From Tritrichomonas musculus (Eukaryota; Parabasalia; Tritrichomonadida; Tritrichomonadidae), in the NCBI GenBank assembly GCA_039105265.1, contig JAPFFF010000010.1:2480001-2544000 (forward strand): DNA of 64,000 nucleotides. The letters run 5' to 3'. Shown piece by piece: positions 1 through 10,026 of this stretch. Positions within the stretch are counted from its first letter, which is position 1, and every line of letters starts with the position of its first letter. The notes under the pieces were generated by a model. The model worked only from the letters and a program-made list of their open reading frames with translations. It was not told the DNA's origin and ran no database searches. A program made the position numbers and the translations under genes.

Positions 1-831
1 AGAGTTGAAAGGAAATTATAAAAAAGATATCATTAAATCGATAAAAGATAAATTAACGTACAAAAAAAAAATTTATAAGTTGTTAATTTTTGTTAAAACC
101 ATGTTTTTCTTGTTTAATTTCAAAATTACTAAATATATCGTAGCTAAAACATAATCATGTCAAAAAAATGTTTTTTTTGCCAATTATTATTTAATAAAAA
201 TAATCAATTATAATTCATTTTTTATTAAATATAAAATATATTATAATATACATTATATATAAAATAAAAATCATATTTTTTGATTTTTGAAATGCAAAAT
301 GAGGAGGAAAAAAGTTTTCATTCATGAAAAAAATTGAAAAAAATAAACATTAAAAATTTAACTTTTTAAAGTATCATATAAATAATATCAATTCAAATTT
401 CAATGATTTAAAATTTAATTTTTAACTTTTTGATATAAAATTTATCTGTAATTTTATTTGATTGTTTTTTTTAAAAAATGATTTTTAAGTGATGATTTTA
501 ATATTTTTAATATCAATGATAAAAATAATTTAAAAAAATTAACATTGTGGAAATAAACAAAAAAATATCTCTGTAGAGTAATAAGCTATAATAATAAGGC
601 AAAATACAAATAATACAAGGCAAAATACAAAATTGAATAGTTTTGTAGTGCTACAAAAATACTGTATTTTTTTTGTAGTAAAAGTGGATTGAGTGATTCA
701 AAAAAATCAGAATATTCAGACTAATAATCAATTTTAATATTCATAACATTATCATAAATTTGATATCAAAAGAAATATATTCAACAAATACAAAAAGCCA
801 TTTTTTCAACAAACAATCTATATGATATTAT
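1..831. other. AT-rich intergenic region
   Basis: No supportable gene is seen in either strand. The stretch is very AT-rich with many A and T runs. The only local structure noted is a short direct repeat of 15 bases (AAGGCAAAATACAAA) at 596-610 and 617-631. It is the 3' flank of the minus-strand kinase gene that follows. Confidence 0.7.
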
Positions 832-2277
832 CTACTTATTTAACTTTAAAATAGGCAAAACTGTATCTGATGCGCTGGGATCTTTTGTATGAGCTTTTGT
901 CTGAAGGAGTGTTATATTTTTACCTGCATTTACTGTCCTCTTCCTGACACTAATTCCACGCAGCGGGCTAGCAGCAGAAGTAAAACGGCGAAAATTTACA
1001 TTGCAATTTAAAAACACTTTAAGTTCGACGTGTTTATCATTTTCTGTTTCAATATCAAAATTATCTTTAGAAGACATCAAGTCGTCTGAATTGGAGCGAG
1101 AAAGCATTGGAAGTCTTTCTGTTTGTGGATGCTCTTTTGTATCACTTTTCTCTAAATTTGACAGTAAAGGAAGCTCAGAATGAGTTTTATAAGTTTTATG
1201 TTTCAATATTCCAGAATTTAGGAAACTTTTTGAATAGTTTTTGATCTGTACGTTAGAGAGATGATTTTTGAATAAAATATTATACGTCATTGAAAAATAC
1301 GATATTTTCCCTGATTTTATTTCAGATATTGCTTTGAGTGAATTTTCCATTGACAAATGCATCTGCTGAATAATTTGCATATCAGGACCATTTTTAGAAA
1401 GAGGATCTCTTATAAAATAGTTAATTTTCTGTTGATTGAAAATGTAGTTTTTATCATTATCGTCAGGTAAGAAAAACGGATGACTTTTAATTCCTTCAAT
1501 TGTGATCCTCTCGATGGGATTTTTAACAAGAATCTTTTTAATGAGATCAACCAAGCTGTCGCTAACCCCGGAAAGGTCTGGAAACTCTGGATCTTGTGTT
1601 GTAATCATATTGAATAATATTGAATAATTGTCGCTTTCGAAAGGGAGCTTTCCGTATGTAATTGCATATAGAATTATACCCAACGACCATATATCAACGG
1701 ATTCATTGTAAAATTCGTTTTTTATAATTTCGGGAGCAATGTAAGCTGGAGATCCACAAAATGTTGAATGTAAAATCGCCGTTTGACAAGAAAAGTTTAG
1801 ATCTATCAATCTGATATTCCTGTTTTTATCGATTATTATGTTTTCACACTTTAAGTCTCTGTGGATTATATTATTTTTATGAAGAAAATCAATAGCTATG
1901 ACTAATTGACCAAATATTGAATGTATTTTTTGCTCTGATAAAGGCGAGTTTTCATTGGCATATCGGAGGAGGGTAATCCCTTTAACGTATTCCATAATTA
2001 TACAATGTTCGCCTGATGATGTTTTAAAGAAATCAAAGTCTTTACAAATAAAAGGATGAGTAATATATTTTGTAATAGCTAATGTTTTAATTATATCGTC
2101 TTCATTGGCTTGCTTATTGAAAATCTTTATTGCTACTGGATAATGAAGCTGAGAATGATTGGCATAATAAACTGAGGCAAACGATCCATTACCAATCTTT
2201 TTAATAATTGAAAATGCTCCAAGAAGTGGGTGGACAATTTCCATATTTGAATTTCTTGAAAGATTTTTTGAATTCAT
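832..2277 (-). CDS. CAMK-like Ser/Thr protein kinase with DLN in place of DFG
   Basis: Predicted protein kinase of 481 residues. The kinase domain spans about residues 21-270: glycine loop GNGSFASV (29-36), VAIK lysine (K51), catalytic HRDLKCEN (139-146), activation segment ending FCGSPAYIAPE (173-183), and DIWSLG (195-200). The layout resembles the CAMK/AMPK-like kinases that are greatly expanded in trichomonads. Oddly, the usual DFG is DLN (159-161): the metal-binding Asp remains, but Phe and Gly are replaced, so activity is plausible but the DFG switch may be unusual. The C-terminal 200 residues are polar, low in motifs and probably disordered. The longest open frame begins at a TTG at 2286; I chose the ATG at 2277. 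Substrate and pathway cannot be inferred. The nearest neighbour, on the same strand, is a hypothetical protein gene about 400 bp upstream. Confidence 0.88.
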   Translation of the reverse strand: MNSKNLSRNSNMEIVHPLLGAFSIIKKIGNGSFASVYYANHSQLHYPVAIKIFNKQANEDDIIKTLAITKYITHPFICKDFDFFKTSSGEHCIIMEYVKGITLLRYANENSPLSEQKIHSIFGQLVIAIDFLHKNNIIHRDLKCENIIIDKNRNIRLIDLNFSCQTAILHSTFCGSPAYIAPEIIKNEFYNESVDIWSLGIILYAITYGKLPFESDNYSILFNMITTQDPEFPDLSGVSDSLVDLIKKILVKNPIERITIEGIKSHPFFLPDDNDKNYIFNQQKINYFIRDPLSKNGPDMQIIQQMHLSMENSLKAISEIKSGKISYFSMTYNILFKNHLSNVQIKNYSKSFLNSGILKHKTYKTHSELPLLSNLEKSDTKEHPQTERLPMLSRSNSDDLMSSKDNFDIETENDKHVELKVFLNCNVNFRRFTSAASPLRGISVRKRTVNAGKNITLLQTKAHTKDPSASDTVLPILKLNK

Positions 2278-2679
2278 TCTATTCAAAATTCAAAAGAATT
2301 GAAAAAATGGAAATACATATATTTTCATCACTGTTATATCCTCATATGATCATTAATAATAATTAATTATATATTAATTTATATTAAAGCTGATAATAAT
2401 AATTAATTTTAATTTAAAATTGCTTTGTCAATAGCTAAATAATGGTATTTTTTAATTTTAAATTTCAATTAAATGAAAGTTATTTAATTTAATTTATTCA
2501 ATTTTTTTTTTTTTTTTTTTTTTCAAATAATCTTTTCAAAGAAATTATTTCAAAATATCTATATAAAAAATTAAAATTAAAACATTTAAAACAAAGTAAA
2601 GTTAAGTACAAATATCTTAGTATTTGAAATCATTAGATATTAAATTTATGAAGACATAATTACTTAATTAGCATTTTAA
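2278..2679. other. AT-rich intergenic region with T22 run
   Basis: No gene is seen. The interval contains a run of about 22 T at 2502-2523. It separates two minus-strand genes, so it should contain the promoter of the kinase and the 3' end of the hypothetical gene; no clear TCA-type initiator was recognised before the kinase ATG. Confidence 0.6.
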
Positions 2680-3318
2680 TTATGATATTGAAATATAACT
2701 ATCATCAGCTTTTCCATGATGAATTTTATTGGAATGAGATTCAAAACCTCTATTAACCATTTTGTTATTTTTATGTTTACCAATTTGAGTCTTTTTATCA
2801 TTTGTATCTAGTTCAGATTCTGCATATGGTGAAGAAAAAGTAAACTGAACTTGCATCTGACCCTTAACCTTTCTAACTTGATTATTTTTAATTTCTATTG
2901 AACTTTGTTTGTTTTCGTCCTCATTTTCATTATGCTCCCTTATTATTGGTTCATATAAATTGAAAGTTTTGATATCAGTTGATATGGTATCTGAAGTTTT
3001 ATCAAAATTTGAAGGAATTTTTGGAAAATTACTTGAATGAATTGTAGTACAGGAAATTACAGGATCATTTAATATGAAACTTTTTTTCTTGATAACAAAT
3101 AGAATCATTTTAGTTTTATTTGTGATATTTAATCGAAAATTATGATCGGAATGATCAATATATTTGGCATGTAAACGAAAATGCTGCTTTGTTTTTTCTG
3201 GATATGTAGTAATGCTAACTCGAATATCATCATTGTCTTTGATATGTTCTCTTGGAATTGAAAATGATAATAACAAAATATTTAGTCCTATATTGATAGT
3301 TTCAGTATTTTCAGACAT
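2680..3318 (-). CDS. Hypothetical protein, paralogue of the gene at 19655-20188
   Basis: A 212-residue protein of unknown function, starting at the first ATG (MSENTETINIGL); the frame is open further upstream only from a TTG. It clearly shares a domain with the protein at 19655-20188: matched blocks are DDIRVSITTYPEKTK versus NDKIRVSLTALPENIK, an I-L-[FI]-V-[IF]-[RK]-K-K block followed by L-x-[GN]-D-P-[VI]-I, and GQMQVQFTF versus GHMYINFTV. The alternation of hydrophobic residues suggests a beta-sandwich, perhaps C2-like, but that is only an inference. The C-terminal part is basic and low in complexity (Lys, Asn, His). There is no signal peptide or membrane segment. Neither function nor partners can be named. 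Confidence 0.65.
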   Translation of the reverse strand: MSENTETINIGLNILLLSFSIPREHIKDNDDIRVSITTYPEKTKQHFRLHAKYIDHSDHNFRLNITNKTKMILFVIKKKSFILNDPVISCTTIHSSNFPKIPSNFDKTSDTISTDIKTFNLYEPIIREHNENEDENKQSSIEIKNNQVRKVKGQMQVQFTFSSPYAESELDTNDKKTQIGKHKNNKMVNRGFESHSNKIHHGKADDSYISIS

Positions 3319-5096
3319 TTTTTTATTTGATGAATTACATTCTTTTTTAATAATCAATTCAATTATTTTATTCCATATTCAATTTTTTTTTTATTTAATT
3401 CAATTATAAAAATAAATAATTTAATTTTTGTGAGTTAAAAAAAGATAATTTTTTTTAAATTTTCGCATTGATAAAAAAAAGTAATGATTTTTTAGGATAT
3501 TTAATCTGGATATTTTTCGAAAAATCTCTAAGTTCCATTTAAATCATCATTTCAGATTTTTAATTTCATATTATCGGCTTGTCATAAGTTTCAAATTAAC
3601 ATCATGAATTGCATTTTTAGCTTGTTTTTCTTACAATGGATACCAATTCAAAAATGACTTTGTGCGTCATTTCATGTTTTTCTGTGCTTCAAAAATTAAT
3701 AAATCGTGATCAAGTGGTAATAAAACCCCCTAAAAAACTGTTTACAATTTTTTACGGCGCTAAAAAACGATTCCTAACTTAAATACCTCTATTCTTTTTA
3801 ATACATTTGATATCCAGCAATTATTATTCAGATCATAAATAATAATTTTATTGAACTATTTCTTTTGATTTTCTGTTTCAATGAATATAATTTAGATATC
3901 AATCATTGAAAATAAAATTGGGATTTGCTCTGATATAAAGCATTTAATTTGTGCATAAAGCAAAACTCTGTTTTTGTTTTTTATTTCTGTTTTTGCCCCA
4001 AAAAGTTACTTGATCATCATCATTTAAAAATCAAAATTCATTCTATTGGCTTTGCTTATTTGATTTAGTGTTATTAGTACAGTTTTATTTATTAAAATGA
4101 TTACATTTAAAATGCTAGAACATAAAATGATTTTTTTATTTTTTGTTTAATTACTATTTCATTTTTACAAAATATAAAATATTTCTGTTATTTTCATAAA
4201 AAAACAAATAATTATATTATTTAATGCTTTTTTATGAGATATATCAAAAATAGATTAAGATATTCGATCAATATAAATTTTATTTATTTTTGAATAGTTT
4301 ATTTCATTTTGTATTTTTTTAACAGATATTTTTAAAAATGGATAGCATAGTATAAATCAAATGATATTCTTAATTGATATTAAGAAAATATTCCTTGAAT
4401 TTCTTTTCAAAAATAATAATTTTCATGATTTGAAGTAAATAAATGCATAAATATATTTTTAAAATAAAAAACTGGTTATATAAAAATAGTTAACTTAAAA
4501 ATATTTTATATTAGAAAAAATAAATCTTACAATTTCATTGAAAAATTGAGAGTTTTTTGTAGGAAAAACGTATTTTATTGTATGCAATTATTTTAAATTG
4601 AGAGTTTTTTGTAGGAAAAACGTATTATTTTGATAAGAGAATGAAAGGTTATTAAAAATAAAATATATTAAAAATAGTAAAATATATATTAATTATAATA
4701 ATTTATATATTTATTTGATTCTTAGTACGATAAAAAAAATATATCAAAATATTAAATATTGCTTAAAAATTGTTGATAATTATTAAAAATTGCCCAATAA
4801 TAGGAAAATGAAAGTTTTAATCTTGAAAATATAAATAAATGTTTATATAAAATGTTTATAGATAGATTAATTGTCAATATCAAAAAATATGATTTTCGAT
4901 GTAGTTATATATCCAGACAGGATCATTATTCCCTTTTGAGGTTATATAATATTTTAATCAGTATTAATAGCTAATAATTAATACACCATTATATTTTTGA
5001 TTAGTCACAAAAACAGAAATTTAGGGGGTTTTGTGGTAATTTGTAAAAAAAAAATCACTTACGATCAAAATACATTCAAAATAAATATTAAAAAGA
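3319..5096. other. AT-rich intergenic region
   Basis: About 1.8 kb between divergent genes with no supportable coding region. It contains a pair of 32-bp direct repeats at 4543-4574 and 4595-4626 (listed separately). The 3' end precedes the importin-beta-like gene and should contain its promoter. Confidence 0.6.
4543..4626. repeat. Direct repeat of 32 bp with internal hairpin
   Basis: The 32-bp block beginning AAATTGAGAG and ending ACGTATT occurs at 4543-4574 and again at 4595-4626, apparently identical. Each copy holds an imperfect inverted repeat (GTTTTT ... GGAAAAAC), able to form a short hairpin. Whether it is a regulatory site or a chance duplication cannot be told. Confidence 0.7.
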
Positions 5097-7841
5097 ATGT
5101 CCCAACAAATTGATAATACTGCCTCTATCATACAAACATTTGTAAATGCTCATACTGAAACTTCTGGGAATATGGAAGCATGCGAAAAGATATTTTCCGA
5201 TTCAATCCAAAATAATCTTCCATCCTTTATTAAAAATTGTACACAAATTTTGATAATTGGTCCAGAAATGGATGATAATGTTAAAAAAGCCAAAGAAATG
5301 TCAATTAATTTTCTTGTTGATATATTAGATTTTAAGCTTAACACAGGAATAACGCAAGCGCTTACAGCCGATGATCTAACCGAACAAATAAAAAACGCCA
5401 TAAAGCAAAACATTTTTTCCGATGTTGAAGCAATTCGAACCAAATCAATACAATGTTATGCGCTATTATTTATTCGTTTAGGTTTAAAATGGATGGATGG
5501 CATTGATGAAGTTGTAACCTCCTTTTCCAATCCCAGTTTTATGCCGAATGGCACAATTGTATTTTTCTCCATAATGAGCGAAATTACTAAAGGCGAAAAT
5601 TTCGATACAGCAATATTTCCCTCCTGTTCAGCACAATTTACGCAGACCTTTGTTAATGCGCTCTGGGTTTTAGCCAAAGAAACCACGGATGAGTCGATGA
5701 CGCCAGAACTCCGAACAGCTGCGGCCAAATATGTATACAATATTATTTCAGCCAGTCCACAAATATTAAATGACAATGGTATGGAAGGAGCTCGCATTCC
5801 ATTATTATTAGAATCGATTCCGAACTCATTTCAAATCAAGAATGTTGAACTTTTTCAGGCCATCCATCAAATTTTCTATACGTTAGTTGAAAAGTTCTAT
5901 TCAATTTCTCGCGGTTTCATAGAGACGATAAACGTCTTTGTAATGAATGGTCTACAATTGCAAAACGAGCCAAAATACACCAATGCCTCTATTTATTTTT
6001 GGAAGGAAGTCGCAATAATTGAGCACAAAATAATTGAGAAGAAAAATTTAGGCCAAAAAAATTCAATAGAACCGTTAAAACCGCTTTTAATTGAATCTGC
6101 ACTTCCTACTTTACTTCCACTTTTCATTGGCTACATGAGGAGCATTGATGAGAACGATACAGATGTTGAAAACATTGATGAAAAACCTGAACCTAGCATG
6201 TATGCGACGGTTGCAATTTCTGAGATTTACAAAATTTTTCCTATAGAAATTTTTAACATGTTGAAAGACAACATTGAAGAGTGCATCAACATGGACAAAT
6301 GGACTGATGTTCATGCTGCCATTCAAATGATATATTCAATTTCAGACCAACCAACAAATGACTGTGTAGGTCAATTCATAGGTCAAAATTTTGAGAAGTT
6401 AATTGAATTATCAGCACCAAACCAAGTTCCAAGAATGAGAGAAACTGTACTTTTTTTAATTGGTCTTGCTATTATGAATTATCCTCAGATAATTAGCCAA
6501 GCTGGCGAATACGCTGACAGGCGAATCACAGCGATACTTACAACATTTGAATCAACTCTAAATCTTGATCAAGAAAGCATAAAGAATCTGTCATACGGCA
6601 ATACACAGATCTTTGTTAGATACACCAGCATCATCTATCACTTGTCCTCCACTTGGAAGAATAATATTTATGAATCACACCTCTCATCATTCTTTGACAA
6701 ACTGTATGAAATTGATGGAATTTTGTTTAATTACGGCATTTTAAGTGAAAGCAAATTGCTTATTCAAAATTCAAGTGAAGCGTTAAATCAGTTGATTTTT
6801 AATTCGACACCTGATTGTGTATCTAAGTTTGATTTCATTTATGCCAACAAATTGGAACAGATAACTAAAACAAAAGAATTGACATGTAAAGAAGAAATCC
6901 GTGATTTAGCGCAATCTTCATTTATCTCACATTTGAGTACTTTACTTCTTAAATTGAGGAGAAATAGTAGATCTGGCATTGATATAATTGGCAAGTATGC
7001 ATATCAAACGCTTGAATGTTTATTTGAAATTTTAGATACCAATAAAAGTAGTTGTGTTTATGAAGAAGGATTGATGGCAATATCAGCAATTGTTACTGCA
7101 ACATGTTCAAAAGATAATTATATTGAAGTGTTCAATCCCGACACATTTAATAAACTTGTAACTGTGTATGTTCAAGCAGGTTTATCTTCTGTAAATGAAG
7201 GTGTTATTAATGCTACTTGTTTACTTGTTGGCAACTTATTTTATTTCTTGTCAACAAAAATACCTGACCTTAATCAATTCATTCCTGCAATTTTCTCTAC
7301 AATGGCAAAGACATTGCTTGATAATAAGAATCAGAAAAGAGATTGTCATCCATTCTTGTTTAAGGCAATTTCTGATATGTTTAATAGCGTTGATCAAGCA
7401 GTATTACAAGTTTATAATCTTGAAGAACCTCTTCGCGAACTACTCACTAGTTATTATGATGTAAGTACAACTCTTGACATTTTGAAAACAACAGACGTCG
7501 AGTACGGAAACTTGTTGTACCAATATTTGACTGACGCCTTCGGATCTTATGCTAAAGTCTTCTACAATACTACTGACGCTCAAATCGAGCGTAATCAACT
7601 CTTCCTGCTTGATAAATTGGCAAACTACATTTACAAACTCAATCCTAAAATTGACGATAACCTATACATGTCGTTCGGAAATACAGCTAGACAGTTCGCT
7701 AGTAACTGTTCAAGAAGAAATAATGTGATTTTGAATAGGCATTCAATTCATAGAATTTTGAAGTTGGGAGTTGATAATTGCAAGACATGTGAATTAAAGA
7801 GGAAGTTAAAAGAAACTATTGAATATCTCAAAAGTAAATGA
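5097..7841 (+). CDS. Importin subunit beta-1-like karyopherin (HEAT-repeat protein)
   Basis: A 914-residue, all-helical HEAT-repeat protein close to the usual length of importin beta-1 (about 860-880). Family-like landmarks are an N-terminal helix pair with EACEKIFSDSIQNNLPSFI (compare the AAQKFLERAAVENLPTF region of animal importin beta), an acidic loop in the middle (SIDENDTDVENIDEK) after a conserved LLPLFIGYM helix, an RETVLFLIGLAI helix, and a late EEGLMAISAIV helix matching the EDALMAVSTLV block of the family. In the family, the protein carries importin-alpha or cargo through nuclear pores and releases it on binding Ran-GTP. The similarity is distant and was judged by eye, so another beta-karyopherin is possible. 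No membrane segment or signal is seen. The start is the only ATG near the head of the frame, and the gene is transcribed alone. Confidence 0.72.
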   Translation: MSQQIDNTASIIQTFVNAHTETSGNMEACEKIFSDSIQNNLPSFIKNCTQILIIGPEMDDNVKKAKEMSINFLVDILDFKLNTGITQALTADDLTEQIKNAIKQNIFSDVEAIRTKSIQCYALLFIRLGLKWMDGIDEVVTSFSNPSFMPNGTIVFFSIMSEITKGENFDTAIFPSCSAQFTQTFVNALWVLAKETTDESMTPELRTAAAKYVYNIISASPQILNDNGMEGARIPLLLESIPNSFQIKNVELFQAIHQIFYTLVEKFYSISRGFIETINVFVMNGLQLQNEPKYTNASIYFWKEVAIIEHKIIEKKNLGQKNSIEPLKPLLIESALPTLLPLFIGYMRSIDENDTDVENIDEKPEPSMYATVAISEIYKIFPIEIFNMLKDNIEECINMDKWTDVHAAIQMIYSISDQPTNDCVGQFIGQNFEKLIELSAPNQVPRMRETVLFLIGLAIMNYPQIISQAGEYADRRITAILTTFESTLNLDQESIKNLSYGNTQIFVRYTSIIYHLSSTWKNNIYESHLSSFFDKLYEIDGILFNYGILSESKLLIQNSSEALNQLIFNSTPDCVSKFDFIYANKLEQITKTKELTCKEEIRDLAQSSFISHLSTLLLKLRRNSRSGIDIIGKYAYQTLECLFEILDTNKSSCVYEEGLMAISAIVTATCSKDNYIEVFNPDTFNKLVTVYVQAGLSSVNEGVINATCLLVGNLFYFLSTKIPDLNQFIPAIFSTMAKTLLDNKNQKRDCHPFLFKAISDMFNSVDQAVLQVYNLEEPLRELLTSYYDVSTTLDILKTTDVEYGNLLYQYLTDAFGSYAKVFYNTTDAQIERNQLFLLDKLANYIYKLNPKIDDNLYMSFGNTARQFASNCSRRNNVILNRHSIHRILKLGVDNCKTCELKRKLKETIEYLKSK

Positions 7842-8373
7842 GATATTTTATTCTCTGCTACATAAGTAAACTAAAATAAAATAAAGATATCATTTATATT
7901 CATTATGCTTTTTATATATGTATAAATGACATTATAGAATTTAAAATTAGATTTATAAATAGAAATAAATTATTATATTATTACAGAGATTATGCAAACT
8001 ATAAAAAAAAATTAGATTTAATTAATCTAGATTTAATTTTTAACTTTCAATTAGAAACTGAAATATCCACATAATGATGATGATGTTATATGTTTACTGA
8101 CATTTTTCGCTGTGAAATTCATTTGTCAGAATTTTACGAGCATAAATGGTTTTGATAAGGCTTTTCGTTAGAGAGTTTCCTTTATGTTTGCGTTGATCAT
8201 AGATGAAATTCTTTCAGAATTTGAGCTTTCAGCGAATCCGGTTTCATTTGAAACCTTGATGGATTGAATTGATGGATGAGAATTAATGAAAATATTTAAT
8301 GTAAAAATTTAATGTAGTTATTTATTTTAATGTTTATGAAATTTGATTAAGTGAGGCAAAAATAAGTGAATAA
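7842..8373. other. Intergenic region before a relic element
   Basis: No intact gene is seen. From about 8050 the base composition becomes less extreme and resembles the relic element that follows, so the relic may begin inside this interval. Confidence 0.4.
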
Positions 8374-9792
8374 ATGACGATGATATATGATGTACCTTTA
8401 GATAAGTTAGTTGAATTAGATAACTTAATTAATAACAGTAATTACACAGTTGATGATTGGCTTGCTGCTTACAATAATGATAAAAAGCTGTTGCATGATG
8501 ATTTAGTTGGTTTGATTTCTTTAGACATTCATGATAAAGGCTTTGATGGTGAGGCTTCGCCAGATGATTATTATGCTATGTATTGGTTCGTAAAAGGTAT
8601 TAAGGCTGCTGATGATGCTTGGGAATCCTTGATGAACATTCAACCTCAAACATTAATCAAACAATTACCTATACCTCATGCACCTAAACATCCGAAACAA
8701 GTAACGAAATACATTGATTCTGACATTCCATTATTCAATAAGCTCAAACACTTACGTAAAATCAACGATCCAAGCCTTTCAGGCACGGCTTCATTAGAAG
8801 TCTTATATGAATTCAATCGTCAGAGATTACATGAAAAGTTCAATAGAGATTTGCATAAGAAAGATGACTCATTGATGGATAGCATTAAGAAACAACATAG
8901 ATATTTGAATGAATTTTAACAAAATGACGACACCATCTATTTGGATGAATCGATTAAGGAACAAAATGCTAAACGAATTAAGTCATTTAGGGAATGATTT
9001 GATGTTAACAATAATGAAGTTCAAGATAAATTAGTTAATGATATCATTGAAGCTATTGAAAATAATCCTCTTCATTGGGTAGTTAATTTTGAGTCATTAA
9101 ATAGATACGGTAGAAAGAAATTGAATGATTTGTTAATTGATTCATTAGAGAACACAGTTGCTCCACGTATTAATGCTGACGATAAATATATATTCGATTA
9201 CTGTGTATCAGAATCAAACAATCAAACTAAATGGCATCATGTTCCATTAACTCCAAAAACATTAGTTGAATTAATTCAAAGATTAAAAGATGGAGGATTG
9301 ATTTATGACATTGATGGCAGACCACTTGAATACTTTTATGAAAACGGCTTTGCTGAATTACCTGCATGGTCATTATTTAGTTCAGTTGGATTACGTAAAT
9401 TGAATCAAACAAAAACGAAAATATATAAAGATAGAGGTGGTTTATTCTTCAATTACTGGAATAACACTGACATTGATTTAAGACGTTATCAGATATTCAC
9501 ACGCGGTGATGATTATTGTGAAAGAAGATCTGCAATTGAGATTCCATGTGTTCTTTGGTCATTGAAGGATTTAATTGATGATGGTGAATTAGGTATTGTT
9601 GCATTAAGATTAATGATGAAGAATGTTAAAGGCATTAATGAATTCATTACCAATTATCACAACAATAAAGACCTTGATGATTTCTGTAATGAATTAAGTA
9701 TACACTGCATCATTCATTATTACAATGAGGGACTTAAAAGGAATCAATTTAGGATTATTGAAAGAGGTGTCAATAAACATGAAGCTAAATAA
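8374..9792 (+). mobile_element. Broken relic of a virus-like (Polinton-type or related) element protein
   Basis: A stretch of coding-like sequence that is now in pieces, with at least two breaks. The later part resembles the region in front of the polymerase domain in the Polinton DNA polymerase of this same window: both have a G-x-FF-x-Y block followed by [IV]DL-x-x-YQIF and then a helical segment with similar spacing. The first part (rich in Asp, Leu and Lys) was not recognised. It has no visible terminal repeats and ends where an older DDE-transposase-like fragment begins on the other strand. I read it as an old, decayed fragment of a Polinton or a related element with a shared polymerase N-terminal module; it could also come from another protist element family. 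Confidence 0.42.
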
Positions 9793-9799
9793 ATAATTG

Positions 9800-10026
9800 A
9801 ATTAGCGACGATTTTGATGCTTGTATTCTGAAATTTGTGAAACAGCCAGGTAGTTGATGGAGGTTCTGTATTGACAAATTTTGAAGCTAGATCATTGCAA
9901 TTGATGGTAGTCAATAGATAGAAGGCTTTAGTGTTTCGTTTCTTCTTAAGATAGTGAGCTAAAGAGATGGCGTAAATAGCAGGGAGGCAATTACAATCAT
10001 CAGCGGCGTCCTGAATTATCTTAGTA
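9800..10026 (-). pseudogene. DDE-transposase-like fragment, downstream half (split by mariner)
   Basis: This is the second half of an open frame that is interrupted by the mariner element. If one copy of the TA target duplication is removed, the frame continues without a shift from ...YDENLF on the other side into TKIIQDAADDCNCLPAIYAI here. The segment AISLAHYLKKKRNTKAFYLL and the following Pro-rich WLF block resemble, from memory, the N-terminal part of DDE-superfamily transposases that are abundant in trichomonads. The catalytic DDE core itself is absent: homology runs out near 9800, where the relic element of the plus strand begins. It is thus a remnant of an older DNA transposon rather than a host gene. 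Confidence in the family is moderate. Confidence 0.5.

Noticed and set aside
2502-2523. Long T run as a retroposon tail
   Set aside because: No adjacent element or target duplication; such homopolymers are common throughout the intergenic DNA.
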